From Pirellulales bacterium (lineage in GTDB: Bacteria > Planctomycetota > Planctomycetia > Pirellulales > JACPPG01): a DNA stretch of 64,000 nt. Below, piece by piece: positions 43,561-52,409 of this stretch. The position numbers were made by a program, and so were the translations under genes. Under the pieces are notes generated by a model. It searched no databases. It saw only the letters and a program-made list of their open reading frames with translations, and was not told the origin of the DNA. The DNA lies in the NCBI GenBank assembly GCA_036499395.1, contig DASYDW010000120.1, positions 1 to 64,000 of the forward strand, given 5' to 3'. Each line of letters starts with the position of its first letter. Within the stretch, counting starts at the first letter, position 1.

Positions 43561-44466
43561 CTATTCGCCGCCAGCCGCGGCCGCCGCCGGCTTCTTAGCA
43601 TCGTCGCGGGCGTTGGCTTCGAGAAATTCTCGAAGCGTCTTGCGGAATAGCGGGTTCGTGAAGGCTGTCATGTGATCAGCCCCCTCAATCACAACCACGC
43701 GCAGGTTCTTCATCCGCTTTTCGAGTTCGTCGACCCCCAGCTTCAACGGGTCGATTTCGCCGATTAAAGAGAGCGTCGGTACTTTGTTGTTCTTGAGCTG
43801 GTCTTCGGTGACAGCGAGTCCGGTCATGCCGCGAATGACCGCGGCGAGCGCCTTTTGATCGTTGGTGAGCATCAGCATTTGATTGATGCCCGAGAGTTGC
43901 TCGGCGGTGGGCTTGGGGCGACCGGCCGGTGTCAGCTCTTCGATCAAGGGGCCGATCCCTTTACCGGCTTCGAGCGATTCGGCAAGCGTTTTCAAGAATG
44001 CCAGGCGATCATCGTCGGCCTGGGCCCAACCGGCGCCACCGAGCGTGGCCGTGATGACGCGATCCGGATGGGTCGTTAGCAGCTTGTTCGTGATGAAGCC
44101 CCCCATCGAGTAGCCGACGATGTGAGCTTTGTCGATCTTCATTTCGTCCAGTAGCCGGACCACGTCCTCGACCATGTGGATGCCGTATTTTTCGGGCTCA
44201 TGCGGCTTGCCGCTGCGACCGTGACCGCGATTGTCCATCGCGATGACCTGATGGTCCTTTGCCAGGTCTTTGATCACGCCCGAAGCGCCCCACTGGACGG
44301 GGATGCTGGCGGCGAAGCCATGGATCAGGACGACCGGTTCGCCTTCTCCTTCGACGATGTAATGAATCTTTACACCGTCGGACAAAAAGTAGCGGTCGTC
44401 AGCGCGAACCGCGGAAACGAACAGCAGCGCAAGCGACAACAGCAAGAGCGTGAGGCGGCGTGGCAT
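43561..44466 (-). CDS. Exported alpha/beta hydrolase
   Basis: The 301-residue protein has a signal peptide (RLTLLLLSLALLFVSAVRA, cleavage near residue 22) and an ATG with GAGGAT at a good distance. It has the alpha/beta-hydrolase order of elements: the oxyanion strand VVLIHGFAAS, the NRGHGRSG loop, the nucleophile elbow GYSMGG with Ser120, the acid near GEIDPLK and the catalytic His in EGADHMTAF. Its lid region is Leu/Lys/Glu-rich, as in esterases and epoxide-hydrolase-like members. The C-terminal tail is rich in Ala and Lys. The substrate is unknown. It reads toward the PQQ-propeller gene. Confidence 0.9.
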   Translation of the reverse strand: MPRRLTLLLLSLALLFVSAVRADDRYFLSDGVKIHYIVEGEGEPVVLIHGFAASIPVQWGASGVIKDLAKDHQVIAMDNRGHGRSGKPHEPEKYGIHMVEDVVRLLDEMKIDKAHIVGYSMGGFITNKLLTTHPDRVITATLGGAGWAQADDDRLAFLKTLAESLEAGKGIGPLIEELTPAGRPKPTAEQLSGINQMLMLTNDQKALAAVIRGMTGLAVTEDQLKNNKVPTLSLIGEIDPLKLGVDELEKRMKNLRVVVIEGADHMTAFTNPLFRKTLREFLEANARDDAKKPAAAAAGGE

Positions 44467-44705
44467 GGCAACATCCTCTGAAAGAGAGAAAGCTTCGAAG
44501 TAATTAAAAAATGGCGCGCGGACGCATTCACCGCATCGAGGCCCCCAGTCCTGCGCCACGCCGTCGCTTACCGTCTGAGGACTGGATTGCATTCGCCGCG
44601 GAAATGCAAAGTTCGCGTCATTGTGTGCCACCCGCCATGCGGGGTCAATCGTGCCAGCGGATTTGCGTTTTACGGGCGCATGGTCGAGTTCTCAAATAGC
44701 GCAAC
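44467..44705. other. Intergenic region, no gene recognised
   Basis: Short frames on both strands here show no conserved segment. The only structure seen in this interval is the terminator of the PadR operon, just beyond it at 44706-44743. Confidence 0.5.
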
Positions 44706-44743
44706 AAAAAGCCGGCCGCAGGAACAGTCGCTCCTGCGGCCGG
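44706..44743 (-). terminator. Rho-independent terminator of the padR operon
   Basis: Perfect 12-bp arms (44712-44723 and 44732-44743, loop 8 bases) are preceded on the plus strand by CAAAAAG, which is CTTTTTG in the direction of transcription of the minus-strand gene whose stop is at 44778. The stem is very GC-rich. Confidence 0.85.
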
Positions 44744-44777
44744 GCATTAGGCTCGTGTCCAAGATCGGCGTCGAAAG

Positions 44778-45485
44778 TTACGACGCCACGGCCGTAGGTC
44801 GTGCGCGCATTTGCCGGGAGAAGATCAGCATGCCGATCGCTAGCGGCACAACCAACTTTGCCAATTGAATGAACGCGGTGTTGGTCGCAAATCCCAAACC
44901 CATCGTCAAGCTGCTTTTGCCGGAAACGGGGGAGACGTACATATCCATCTGCGACAGGCCAGCCAGGACGCCCAGGATGGCGCCCGTAATGATCGGCCAG
45001 TGTCGTTTGACGCTGGCTCGCGCGGCGAGCCAGGCAAACAGCGCGGCGGTGAGCGTGGCCGGCACCAATAGGGCACCAATGCACAAGAGCCGCATCACGC
45101 CGACGCCGGTCGGCGACATGCGATCGCTCGACATGCCGGGGTCCAACGCCTTGATGACGCGGCCCGCGCCGACAACGCCAAACAAACTGGCCAGATACCC
45201 CACGGCCACGACTAGGACCGGCAGGGCGATGAACATCAAAACCGGGTGTCGTCCCGTGAAGCTGCGCTGCGTGTATTCGTGCGCCGCGTGTCGCGCAATT
45301 TCCTGCGGCGATCCCAAACGATCAACTACGCTGCGGGACTGGAGAGCATCCGTGCTCATCTGATCCTCCAAAAAATCGGTGAAATGATCCGACAACTCGT
45401 CCACAAGCCGGGCAGCGTACGCCGCCGGTAGATTCATCCGGGCTAACTGCTGTCGCAGTTCGTCAAGCCACACTGGGTCGGGCAC
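44778..45485 (-). CDS. Membrane protein paired with PadR (HAAS-like signalling domain)
   Basis: The 235-residue protein begins with a soluble alpha-helical domain of about 70 residues (WLDELRQQLARMNLPAAYAARL, DHFTDFLEDQM and SPQEIARHAAHEYT). This is the outline of the HAAS domain that is found next to PadR regulators. It is followed by four or five hydrophobic segments (about 82-100, 120-150, 160-185 and 200-220). It overlaps the padR gene by 23 bases, so translation is coupled. In this arrangement the membrane protein and PadR-type regulator are thought to sense a common signal, often an antibiotic or membrane-stress state. The signal here is unknown. The transcript ends at 44706-44743. Confidence 0.8.
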   Translation of the reverse strand: MPDPVWLDELRQQLARMNLPAAYAARLVDELSDHFTDFLEDQMSTDALQSRSVVDRLGSPQEIARHAAHEYTQRSFTGRHPVLMFIALPVLVVAVGYLASLFGVVGAGRVIKALDPGMSSDRMSPTGVGVMRLLCIGALLVPATLTAALFAWLAARASVKRHWPIITGAILGVLAGLSQMDMYVSPVSGKSSLTMGLGFATNTAFIQLAKLVVPLAIGMLIFSRQMRARPTAVAS

Positions 45486-45822
45486 GTTCGCCTCCTTGCA
45501 GGCAGCCGCTAACCGCGGCTACGACGCGTTGCCAATCAACCACGGTTGCAGCCAACTGCTTCCGGCCGCGCGGCGTCATGCGGTACACGACGCGGTCGCG
45601 CCCGGCGGCGGGCTGGCGTCGACTGGCCAAGAGTTCTTGCGCCTCGAGCCGATGCAGGATCGGATAGATGCATCCTTCGCCGAACTCGAGTTGCTCGCCG
45701 CTGGCAGTACGGATCGCTTGTACAAGCTCGTAGCCGTACATCGGCCGCTCGTCCAGCAGGCGCAGAATCAACATCTCGGGCACGCCGTTGAGAAACGGCG
45801 GATTACTCTTTTTGCCATTCAT
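45463..45822 (-). CDS. PadR-family transcriptional regulator
   Basis: The 119-residue protein carries the PadR winged helix: FLNGVPEMLILRLLDERPM (helix 1-2), the GYELVQAIRTASGEQLEFGEG region with the usual Tyr-Gly-Tyr/Gly-Tyr-Glu start, GCIYPILHRLEAQELL (recognition helix and wing), and a C-terminal helical part for dimerisation (RRQPAAGRDRVVYRMTPRGRKQ). Such proteins repress their own promoter and release DNA on binding a ligand. The stop overlaps the membrane-protein gene by 23 bases, and a palindrome at 45834-45852 just before the start fits an operator. The ATG at 45822 has an AAGG sequence 9 bases upstream. Confidence 0.92.
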   Translation of the reverse strand: MNGKKSNPPFLNGVPEMLILRLLDERPMYGYELVQAIRTASGEQLEFGEGCIYPILHRLEAQELLASRRQPAAGRDRVVYRMTPRGRKQLAATVVDWQRVVAAVSGCLQGGERARPSVA

Positions 45823-45833
45823 GCCGGGCCTTG

Positions 45834-45852
45834 TACCTCAAGGTTCGAGGTA
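45834..45852. promoter_or_regulatory. Probable PadR operator (palindrome)
   Basis: TACCTC (45834-45839) and GAGGTA (45847-45852) form a 6-bp inverted repeat with a 7-base spacer, 12 bases before the padR ATG on the minus strand. A TTGCCA hexamer followed after 17 bases by TACAAG may flank it, which would put the palindrome between -35 and -10, though the -10 match is weak. Confidence 0.5.
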
Positions 45853-45942
45853 TGGCAAGGTCAGTTCGAAGGCATAAGATATGGCGCCGCGGATCTGCGC
45901 CTACGACTTTCCCGAATGTGAACCGTTGCGGGCGTGTGCGCG

Positions 45943-46755
45943 TCAGTTGTTTGGTAACGCGAAGATCGTCTCTGGCACGTCGATGTTGACGCCGGCGGCC
46001 GGGATTTCGAGCTTCATCGTCCACATCACGCCCTGGGTCACCAGGCGGCGATAGAACTCTTGCTTCCAATTCTCGTGGAAATGTAAGCCGGTGAAGCCGA
46101 ACGATCGGCCGCCGTCGGGACGCTGCCAGGCGAGCGCCACCATTTCGTCCTGGCCATCGATCTTCGCCGTCAAAACGGGCTGCGGCTGCGAGTCACCTGT
46201 CGGTCGTTTCAGGCGATAGTAGAACTCGTCATGCACGGTGAGCGGCGTTAGTCCTTGCGCGATCGCATGACGTGGCTCGGCCGGGCTCAACTGTGTTTCC
46301 AGTACCTGGTAGCGGCGGTCGGGCCCGCCGTGACAGCCGCCGAAGAGTTGCGTAAATGGTCCCACGAACTGCGGGTCCTTGGCGCCGATACCCCAGTGCA
46401 GCGCCGTGAGTCCGCCGCCACGCGATGCCAGTTGCGCAATCGCACCCTGCCGACGCGGATCGGCGGCGATCCACTTGGCTCCTTCCGAGACGTAGATCAC
46501 GATGCCATCGGCGCGCCGAATCAAGTCGGGCCCCTCGGCCCAGGGTTCCTCGGCCTGAACGGTGCGCACCTCCAAGTCGTCGCACTTTTGCAAGGTGGCG
46601 GCCAGCACGCGCAAGCCGGGCATGAATTCGTGCGTCGTCACCGGATGGTTGTCACGCTTCTGGCCGATCAATAACAGTTGTTTTTTCTCACCCGCATACC
46701 CCACCTGACCGATTCCCAGCGCGACAACCAGGGCGAACGCAAACCGCTTGAGCAT
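45943..46755 (-). CDS. ThuA-like domain protein, exported
   Basis: The 270-residue protein has a signal peptide (FAFALVVALGIGQVGYA, cleavage near residue 21). The mature part begins KKQLLLIGQKRDNHPVTTHEF and has the ThuA-like pattern: a strand and helix (PGLRVLAATLQKCDDLEV), GIVIYVSEGAK, GGLTALHWGIG, and FGFTGLHFHENW, where the His/Glu cluster is where trehalose-utilisation-type ThuA folds bind. The family is widespread in planctomycetes and has no proven biochemical role. It lies near the divergent YdjC-like gene; the two starts are 195 bases apart. Confidence 0.85.
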   Translation of the reverse strand: MLKRFAFALVVALGIGQVGYAGEKKQLLLIGQKRDNHPVTTHEFMPGLRVLAATLQKCDDLEVRTVQAEEPWAEGPDLIRRADGIVIYVSEGAKWIAADPRRQGAIAQLASRGGGLTALHWGIGAKDPQFVGPFTQLFGGCHGGPDRRYQVLETQLSPAEPRHAIAQGLTPLTVHDEFYYRLKRPTGDSQPQPVLTAKIDGQDEMVALAWQRPDGGRSFGFTGLHFHENWKQEFYRRLVTQGVMWTMKLEIPAAGVNIDVPETIFALPNN

Positions 46756-46950
46756 GAGAGACCTCTCTTAGAAAACTCGCAGCAGCCAATGTCCGCGGCA
46801 CCAAAGAATGGGGTGATTATAGTCCATCGGTCCGTGAGGATGTCGATCCTTGACGCCCGCCGCCGCGCGAACGAGAATCGGACGCTGTTCGCCCAACCCC
46901 ACCTGGCCCGATTCGTCAGGCCATTAACTCCGCCGAAGGACTTTCTTGCC

Positions 46951-47955
46951 ATGCCTGCACTTCGCTTGTCGTCGCTCGTTTCGCGGTCGATTTCCGTCGG
47001 TTGGCGGCGCGCAGCGCTGTGCTTGTTCGTTGGCTTGGCGACGTTCGTCCTGCAATCGACAGCGGGTGCTGAGCCGTGGAGCGAGAAGCTCGGCTTTCCC
47101 GCGGGCAAGAAGGTGCTGATTCTGCACGCCGACGATATCGGCATGTGCTACGAGGCCAACGAAGCGGCCAAGACTTACCTGAAGGCCGGGCAGATCCAGT
47201 CGGCGGCGTTGATGGTGCCGTGCCCCTGGTTCAATGAGATGGCCAACTGGTACATCGAAAACCCCGACTACGATATCGGTCTACACCTGGCAATGACCAG
47301 TGAATGGAAATGGTATCGCTGGGGGCCCGTGGCCGAGCGCGCGAAAGTGCCCGGCCTGATCGATAACGAAGGCTATCTGTGGCGCAACGTGCAATCGGTC
47401 GTTTTGGCGGCGAAGCCGGCCGAGATCGAGGAGGAGATTCGCGCCCAACTCAATCGCGCTCTTGCCCGGGGAATCAAGCCCAGTCACATCGACACGCACA
47501 TGGGGACGTTGTACGCCCGTCCCGATTACACGCGGGCGTATTTGAAGGTTGCCGAAGAGTTCCGCATTCCGGCCATGGCTATCGAGCCTACGCCGAAAGT
47601 GATGGAGAAGTTCAAGAAGCAGGGCTATCCCGTCAGCGAGGCCGGCAACAAAATTCTGACCGAATACAAGCTGCCGAAACTCGACGACTTCTATGGCGCG
47701 CCCGAAGGGAAGACCTACGAAGAGAAACGCGAGAATTTCTTCCAGCTTGTCCGCTCGCTTGATCCAGGTATCACCGAGATCATCTTCCACCCCTCGGTGC
47801 AAACCGAAGGGCTGAAGCACATCACCGGTTCGTGGCAGCAGCGCGTGTGGGAAGCGCAGATGTTCGCCGATCCGGTCGTGCTGGCCTTCTTCGAACGCGA
47901 AGGGATTTTGTTCACGAATTGGAAAGAGATGATGAAACGCTTCGACAAGAAGTAG
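46951..47955 (+). CDS. YdjC/ChbG-family carbohydrate deacetylase, exported
   Basis: The 334-residue protein starts with a long, probably cleaved signal peptide (residues about 1-42, ending near AGA). The catalytic domain has LILHADDIGMCYEANEA (the Asp-Asp metal pair), GLHLAMTSEWKW and PSHIDTHMGTLYARPDY (the His-x-x-x-His-like metal motif), which are the landmarks of ChbG/YdjC chitooligosaccharide N-acetylglucosamine deacetylases. The substrate is not fixed by sequence, since the family deacetylates or hydrolyses several sugars. The frame is open upstream to 46678. I chose 46951 because the signal-like segment begins there. The gene is divergent from the ThuA-like gene. Confidence 0.85.
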   Translation: MPALRLSSLVSRSISVGWRRAALCLFVGLATFVLQSTAGAEPWSEKLGFPAGKKVLILHADDIGMCYEANEAAKTYLKAGQIQSAALMVPCPWFNEMANWYIENPDYDIGLHLAMTSEWKWYRWGPVAERAKVPGLIDNEGYLWRNVQSVVLAAKPAEIEEEIRAQLNRALARGIKPSHIDTHMGTLYARPDYTRAYLKVAEEFRIPAMAIEPTPKVMEKFKKQGYPVSEAGNKILTEYKLPKLDDFYGAPEGKTYEEKRENFFQLVRSLDPGITEIIFHPSVQTEGLKHITGSWQQRVWEAQMFADPVVLAFFEREGILFTNWKEMMKRFDKK

Positions 47956-48049
47956 GCGGCGGCGAAGGCGGTTAACGCGGTCGGCGATCAAAACTGCAGA
48001 CCGCCATAGATTAGGTGCGGCTCTATCGGCGCCTAGAAGGATCGAACGT

Positions 48050-49261
48050 ATGACGACGGACGTGGCAAGCAGGTCGCGATTTTCAACAGGCTTCTCGCAG
48101 CAGGAAGATGCCCGACAGGCTGCGCTCGAGGCGAGCCGTCAGGCGCTCGATAAGTTGGGCGCCCGGCCGCACCTGGCGCTGGTGTTCGCCGCCGGATTCG
48201 AACCGGATGACTTTGCCATTCTGGCTCGCACGTTGCACGCAGAACTCGGCGCGGGCTGCCTGCTGGGCTGCTCGGCCGAGTCGTTGGTCTACGATGCGAC
48301 CGAGATCGAAGGGGATCGGGGGCTGGTGGTCTGGCTGACGCATTTGCCTGGCGTCACGCTGACGCCGATGCATCTGGAGTTCGAACGCACCGACGACGGC
48401 GTCGCCATGCTCGGCTGGCCGGAGTCTTTGGAAGGCACGCTTCCCGCCGGATCGAGCTTGCTGCTGCTGGCCGATCCGTTCACTTTTCCGGCGGATACGC
48501 TCTTGGCACATTTGAACCGGCACCAGGAGGGCATTCCGGTTTTCGGCGGTATGGCCAGTGGTGCGATGTCCGCGGGCGACAATCGGCTGATTTTCGCCGA
48601 CCAAGCCCTCGACGATGGCGCCGTCGCTGTCCTAATCGATGGGCCGATTCGCGTTCGGAATGTCGTCAGCCAGGGTTGTCGACCGATTGGACGCCACTTC
48701 GTCGTGACCAAGGCCGATGACAACGTGATTCTCGAACTGGGAGGTCGCCCGGCCGTCGCGCAATTGCAAGAGCTCTACCAGCAGCTCACGCCTGCCGAGC
48801 AGCAGTTGGCGCAGCGCGGCCTGCACGTCGGGCAAGTGATCAACGAATACCAGGACCGCTTCAGCCGTGGCGATTTTCTGGTGCGCAACGTCCAAGGCAT
48901 CGACGCCAAGGCGGGCGCTATCGCGATCGGCGATTACGTGCGAGTCGGTCAAACCGTGCAATTTCACGTGCGCGACGCGGCCACGGCCGACGAAGACCTG
49001 GCCGAGCTGCTGGCCACGGCGCACTCCACGAATCGAGGTTCGTGCGCCGGCGCGCTGGTATTCACTTGCAACGGGCGCGGAACTCGCTTATTTCCAGAAC
49101 CGCATCACGACGCGCAAGCCGTCGCCCGGCAGTGGCCGGCGGTGCCGACGGCTGGCTTCTTCGCGCAAGGCGAAATTGGGCCGGTCGGAGGCAAGAACTT
49201 CATTCACGGATTCACGGCCAGCATCGCGCTGTTCGAGCCAACCGCTGAAAAGTCAGCCTGA
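48050..49261 (+). CDS. FIST-domain signal protein
   Basis: The 403-residue protein fits the FIST family, with an N-terminal FIST_N domain (about 40-220: LALVFAAGFEPDDFAIL, GCLLGCSAES, PVFGGMASGAM, FADQALDDGAVAVLI) and a C-terminal FIST_C domain (about 235-385: QLQELYQQLTPAEQQL, NVQGIDAKAGAIAIGDYVRVGQ and TNRGSCAGALVFTCNGRG). FIST proteins are sensory modules that bind small ligands, often amino acids, and pass the signal to chemotaxis or c-di-GMP partners. This copy has no output domain of its own. It lies 95 bases after the YdjC-like gene and is convergent with groES. Confidence 0.92.
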   Translation: MTTDVASRSRFSTGFSQQEDARQAALEASRQALDKLGARPHLALVFAAGFEPDDFAILARTLHAELGAGCLLGCSAESLVYDATEIEGDRGLVVWLTHLPGVTLTPMHLEFERTDDGVAMLGWPESLEGTLPAGSSLLLLADPFTFPADTLLAHLNRHQEGIPVFGGMASGAMSAGDNRLIFADQALDDGAVAVLIDGPIRVRNVVSQGCRPIGRHFVVTKADDNVILELGGRPAVAQLQELYQQLTPAEQQLAQRGLHVGQVINEYQDRFSRGDFLVRNVQGIDAKAGAIAIGDYVRVGQTVQFHVRDAATADEDLAELLATAHSTNRGSCAGALVFTCNGRGTRLFPEPHHDAQAVARQWPAVPTAGFFAQGEIGPVGGKNFIHGFTASIALFEPTAEKSA

Positions 49262-49393
49262 AAGCATGGGCCGCGAGGGTCTGCGCGTTGCGGAATCGCG
49301 CGTACGAGCGGCAAGCCTGGGGCGAGTCAGAACGGCGAAGTACACAGACGGCTCAGTGTAGGAACTGCGCACTTCAAGAACGGCGCATTGTGC

Positions 49394-49681
49394 TCAAGAA
49401 AGCACGGCGAGGATCTCGTCTTCGTGCAGAATCAACAGCTCTTCGCTGTTGTACTGCACTTCGGTGCCGGCGTAGTCGTTGAACAACACCCGGTCCCCTT
49501 CGTTGACCTGTGGCCTGGCGCGGGTGCCGTCTTTAAGAATGATGCCGTCCCCCACGGACAGCACGCGTCCTTCGCGCGGCTTTTTGCGAGCGCCTTCGGG
49601 CAGAACGATGCCGCCCGTGGTCTTCTCCTCCGCCTCCATTCGTCGCACCACGACATTCGGGCCGAGGGGAATGATTCGCAT
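49394..49681 (-). CDS. groES: Co-chaperonin GroES
   Basis: The 95-residue protein starts MRIIPLGPNVVVRRMEAEEK and has the GroES mobile loop (TTGGIVLPEGARKKP), the roof (VGDGIILKDGTR) and the conserved VNEGDRVLFNDYAGTEV and EELLILHEDEILAV end. Seven copies form the lid of the GroEL chamber. A start at 49681 gives the normal length. The frame is open further upstream without conserved sequence. groEL is not adjacent, and the nearest plus-strand gene is the FIST gene, which ends 132 bases downstream of the groES stop on the other strand. No CIRCE element was found upstream. The amino-acid permease gene ends 251 bases upstream on the same strand. Confidence 0.95.
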   Translation of the reverse strand: MRIIPLGPNVVVRRMEAEEKTTGGIVLPEGARKKPREGRVLSVGDGIILKDGTRARPQVNEGDRVLFNDYAGTEVQYNSEELLILHEDEILAVLS

Positions 49682-49932
49682 AGACCTGGAGAACTCCGCT
49701 GGGCTTTTCGTCGGCCGAGAGAACGCGCGCCACCGGGACACGCGGCAGCCGACAAGAAACGATTTTCGCACGCCCGGGGGCGCCCCGCAAGTGAACGGTT
49801 GTGCCAGCCGTGGTCGAATTTGGCAGAAGATTTGCCGCGCGTGACGCCTTTGCGGACACGGCAAGCGGTATCGTTCGATACGTGCCTGATCGTGACAGGC
49901 AGAAAGTCGGACGGCGTGCCAAGGTGCAGGCG

Positions 49933-51315
49933 TTATCGGCCGTCGCGCGAGATGAACGCCAACACCACGCCCGGGGCCATTAGTCCAGCGGCCCACAGCG
50001 CGGCCCAGGAGCGAGCCTCGATGGCGTGCAGCACGCCGGCGAACACGATACCGGCCGCGCCCGTGCAGAATACGGCCGGCAACAGCGGATACCACGGCAC
50101 TCCAAACGGCCGGGTACGTTCCGGATCGCGCTCTCGCAGCACGATTACCGAAAGCCCGGTAAGCAGCAGAAAAGACCAGAAGACGGGTGTCGTAAAATCG
50201 ATCAACCGCTGGAAGCCGCCCCCTTGGGTTTCGCTACCTATGACACCGAAGCCGACGACGGCCAGCAAGGTGCAAGCCGCTTGAATCACCAGTGACCAGG
50301 CGGGCGTGCCGAAACGCGAACTCCAGCGACCGACCAGCGCAAATAGCGAATGATCGCGCCCCATCGCGTAATAAATCCGCGCCCCGGTGAAAATCATGCC
50401 GTTGATGGCTCCCAGAGTGGAAATGCAAATCAATATTGCAATCCCTCGCCGCCCCCAATCTCCCAGTCCCAATGCCGCGACGTCACCGGCCACGGCGCGA
50501 CTGGCGGCGAATCCCTGCAGGCCTAGCGCGTGAACGAAGGCCAGGTTCACTCCCACATAAATCGTGGCCACGGCGAACACGCCCAGCAGTAACGCTCGCA
50601 GGATATTCCGTTCGGGATTGCGAACCTCGGCCGCGGCGTAGGCAATATCGTTCCAGCCTCCGTAGGTGAAGACGACCAGGATCAACGCCAGGCCCACGTT
50701 GTAATTGGGCGCTTCTTCGAGAGCCGGTGGCGCCTGTTCGAGCGGAGCGCGGCACGTCAAGCCGACGATCATGACGATCGATAATCCCAGCAGTTTGGCC
50801 GAGGTTAGCGCGTTCTGCGTCCATTTTCCTTCACGGACGCCGAGAATATTGATGCCGCTGATGACAAGCACCGCACCGGCGGCATAGATCGTGAACGAAT
50901 AGGGCCCCAGCGAAACCAGCTGCGTGGCATACCGTCCGAAGACATAGGTCATGGCGCCGATCGAGCCGGGGCGAATCACCCACAGTTGGGCCCAGGCGAA
51001 GAGGAAGCCCAACGCCCGGCCGAAGGCACGCGTGAGATAGACATAGTCACCGCCGTCGGCCGGATAGGTTGTGGCCAATTCGGCATAGCACAGTGAGCCC
51101 ACGAGCGAAAACAGGGCTCCCAGCAGCCAACCCAGGATCAACCACACGGCACTCGGCACATTGCCCGCAATGACAGGCGTGGTTTCGTACAGCCCTGAGC
51201 CGATGATGATGCCGACGATCATCGACGTGGTATCGAACAGCGACAACCGCCGCTGGGGCTGCGCGCCCGCGGCGGGTGGGGTGTTCGCGTCGGAAGGAAT
51301 GTCGTTTGATGTCAC
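49933..51315 (-). CDS. APC-family amino-acid permease
   Basis: The 460-residue polytopic protein has about 12 predicted membrane helices. The first part (SLFDTTSMIVGIIIGSGLYE) is the usual helix-1 with the Gly-Ser-Gly unwound region, and GDYVYLTRAFGRALGFLFAW is helix 3. It continues with GGWNDIAYAAAEVRNPERN (helix 6 and the following loop, where Glu contacts substrate), and INGMIFTGARIYYAMGRDH. This is the pattern of LAT/APC amino-acid transporters. The substrate is unknown. I chose the GTG at 51315, which gives a normal length, although no strong ribosome-binding site is seen; the frame is open up to 51414. Confidence 0.92.
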   Translation of the reverse strand: MTSNDIPSDANTPPAAGAQPQRRLSLFDTTSMIVGIIIGSGLYETTPVIAGNVPSAVWLILGWLLGALFSLVGSLCYAELATTYPADGGDYVYLTRAFGRALGFLFAWAQLWVIRPGSIGAMTYVFGRYATQLVSLGPYSFTIYAAGAVLVISGINILGVREGKWTQNALTSAKLLGLSIVMIVGLTCRAPLEQAPPALEEAPNYNVGLALILVVFTYGGWNDIAYAAAEVRNPERNILRALLLGVFAVATIYVGVNLAFVHALGLQGFAASRAVAGDVAALGLGDWGRRGIAILICISTLGAINGMIFTGARIYYAMGRDHSLFALVGRWSSRFGTPAWSLVIQAACTLLAVVGFGVIGSETQGGGFQRLIDFTTPVFWSFLLLTGLSVIVLRERDPERTRPFGVPWYPLLPAVFCTGAAGIVFAGVLHAIEARSWAALWAAGLMAPGVVLAFISRDGR

Positions 51316-51495
51316 GTGGCAAAGGGCGCGAAGGGTCGAAGCCGCGGCAGTCTGGGGGGCATTGTAGCAAGACGAAGCGCGGCCGCGCGAAACCAGGCCG
51401 CGATCGATGCCCACGAAGCGGCGGCGACTCTTGGCAAAGTGACAGAACGCGATTCGAAGAAATCGCCGGTGCGGACGCGAATCGGTGCTACCCGA

Positions 51496-51675
51496 TTAAC
51501 GACGCAAGGTATCGCCCGTGCGCAGGCGGGTCGCGATGCGCGGCCGATTGAGAGAATGCTCAGGCGAGTCGTCGCTGTCGTCGAGCGCGGGAATCGTGAA
51601 TTCCCATAGCGCAAAAATCAGTGCGATGACCGCCCACAAAAGCGTCGTTCGCACTCGCCAGTTTCGGATATCCAT
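51496..51675 (-). CDS. Small single-helix membrane protein
   Basis: The 59-residue protein has a short basic N-terminus (MDIRNWRVR), one hydrophobic segment (TTLLWAVIALIFALWEFTI, about 10-28) and a polar tail rich in Asp, Ser and Arg. A GGAAAG sequence stands 8 bases before the ATG. I do not recognise a family. The gene is divergent from the HEAT-repeat gene and lies 181 bases upstream of the permease gene on the same strand. Confidence 0.55.
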   Translation of the reverse strand: MDIRNWRVRTTLLWAVIALIFALWEFTIPALDDSDDSPEHSLNRPRIATRLRTGDTLRR

Positions 51676-51917
51676 AACCCGACTTTCCGCTGCGAAGTTC
51701 CTTGCAGTATGCTGACGCCTCGACCGGCGCCGCACGTGTCGACGCCGGCGTTGATCTTATCGATTCTGAAAGATGTATCGGCACGAACCAGTATGCGAAA
51801 TATATTCTTTCCCGTGCTAGCCTATCGGAATTGCTGGAAGCTGGGGGGGGCGGGCGGGATGGCTTCGCAATGCTACGAACCTTTTTCGCGGGAATTCATT
51901 ACCTGCAGAGGTGATTC

Positions 51918-52409
51918 ATGACGGCGGACCTGGCGGCAATGATCGGTGCCCTGCGTTCGAAAGACACGAAGGCCCAGGCAGCCGCGGCCCAACAACTGGC
52001 GCAGTTGGGTGAAGATGCGCAAAAGGCGGCCGTGCCATTGGTTGAAGCTTGCGCTGCCGACGAATCGATGCGCGAATGGGTGACCGCGGCGCTCGAGGGA
52101 CTGGGCGCGCCCCAAGCGACCGATGTGCCAGCGCTCATAGCGCTCCTCAAACGGACGGAATTGGATGTCGCCTACTGGGCTGCCACGCTGTTGGGGCGAC
52201 TGCACGCCGACGCGGCGCCGGCCGTGGCGGCGCTAGTCGAGGCGCTTGAGCGTCACCGTGAAGGTGCCGTGCGCGAGCGGGCCGCATGGGCGCTCGGGCA
52301 GATCGGCCCTGCGGCCAGTGCGGCTCTCGCGCCGTTGCGGACGCTCAGTTCAGGCCACGGGCGGTTGGCACGCCTGGCAGGAGACGCCGTGAAACAGATC
52401 ACGAGCTGA
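51918..52409 (+). CDS. HEAT-repeat protein
   Basis: The 163-residue soluble protein consists of about four HEAT-like helical pairs (residues about 1-50, 55-85, 90-120 and 125-160) with the usual Ala/Leu-rich helices and the D-x-x-V-R-x-x-A-A-x-x-L-G pattern (for example AVRERAAWALGQIGPAASAA and YWAATLLGRLHADAAPAV). It resembles the PBS lyase/HEAT repeats that bind proteins. AGAGG lies 7 bases before the ATG. A TATATT at 51801-51806 may be a -10 element but lacks a good -35. Confidence 0.88.
   Translation: MTADLAAMIGALRSKDTKAQAAAAQQLAQLGEDAQKAAVPLVEACAADESMREWVTAALEGLGAPQATDVPALIALLKRTELDVAYWAATLLGRLHADAAPAVAALVEALERHREGAVRERAAWALGQIGPAASAALAPLRTLSSGHGRLARLAGDAVKQITS

Noticed and set aside
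49682-49932. TGGCAC...TTGC on the minus strand as a sigma-54 promoter for groES
   Set aside because: The spacing between GG and GC is 15 bases, well outside the allowed spacing.
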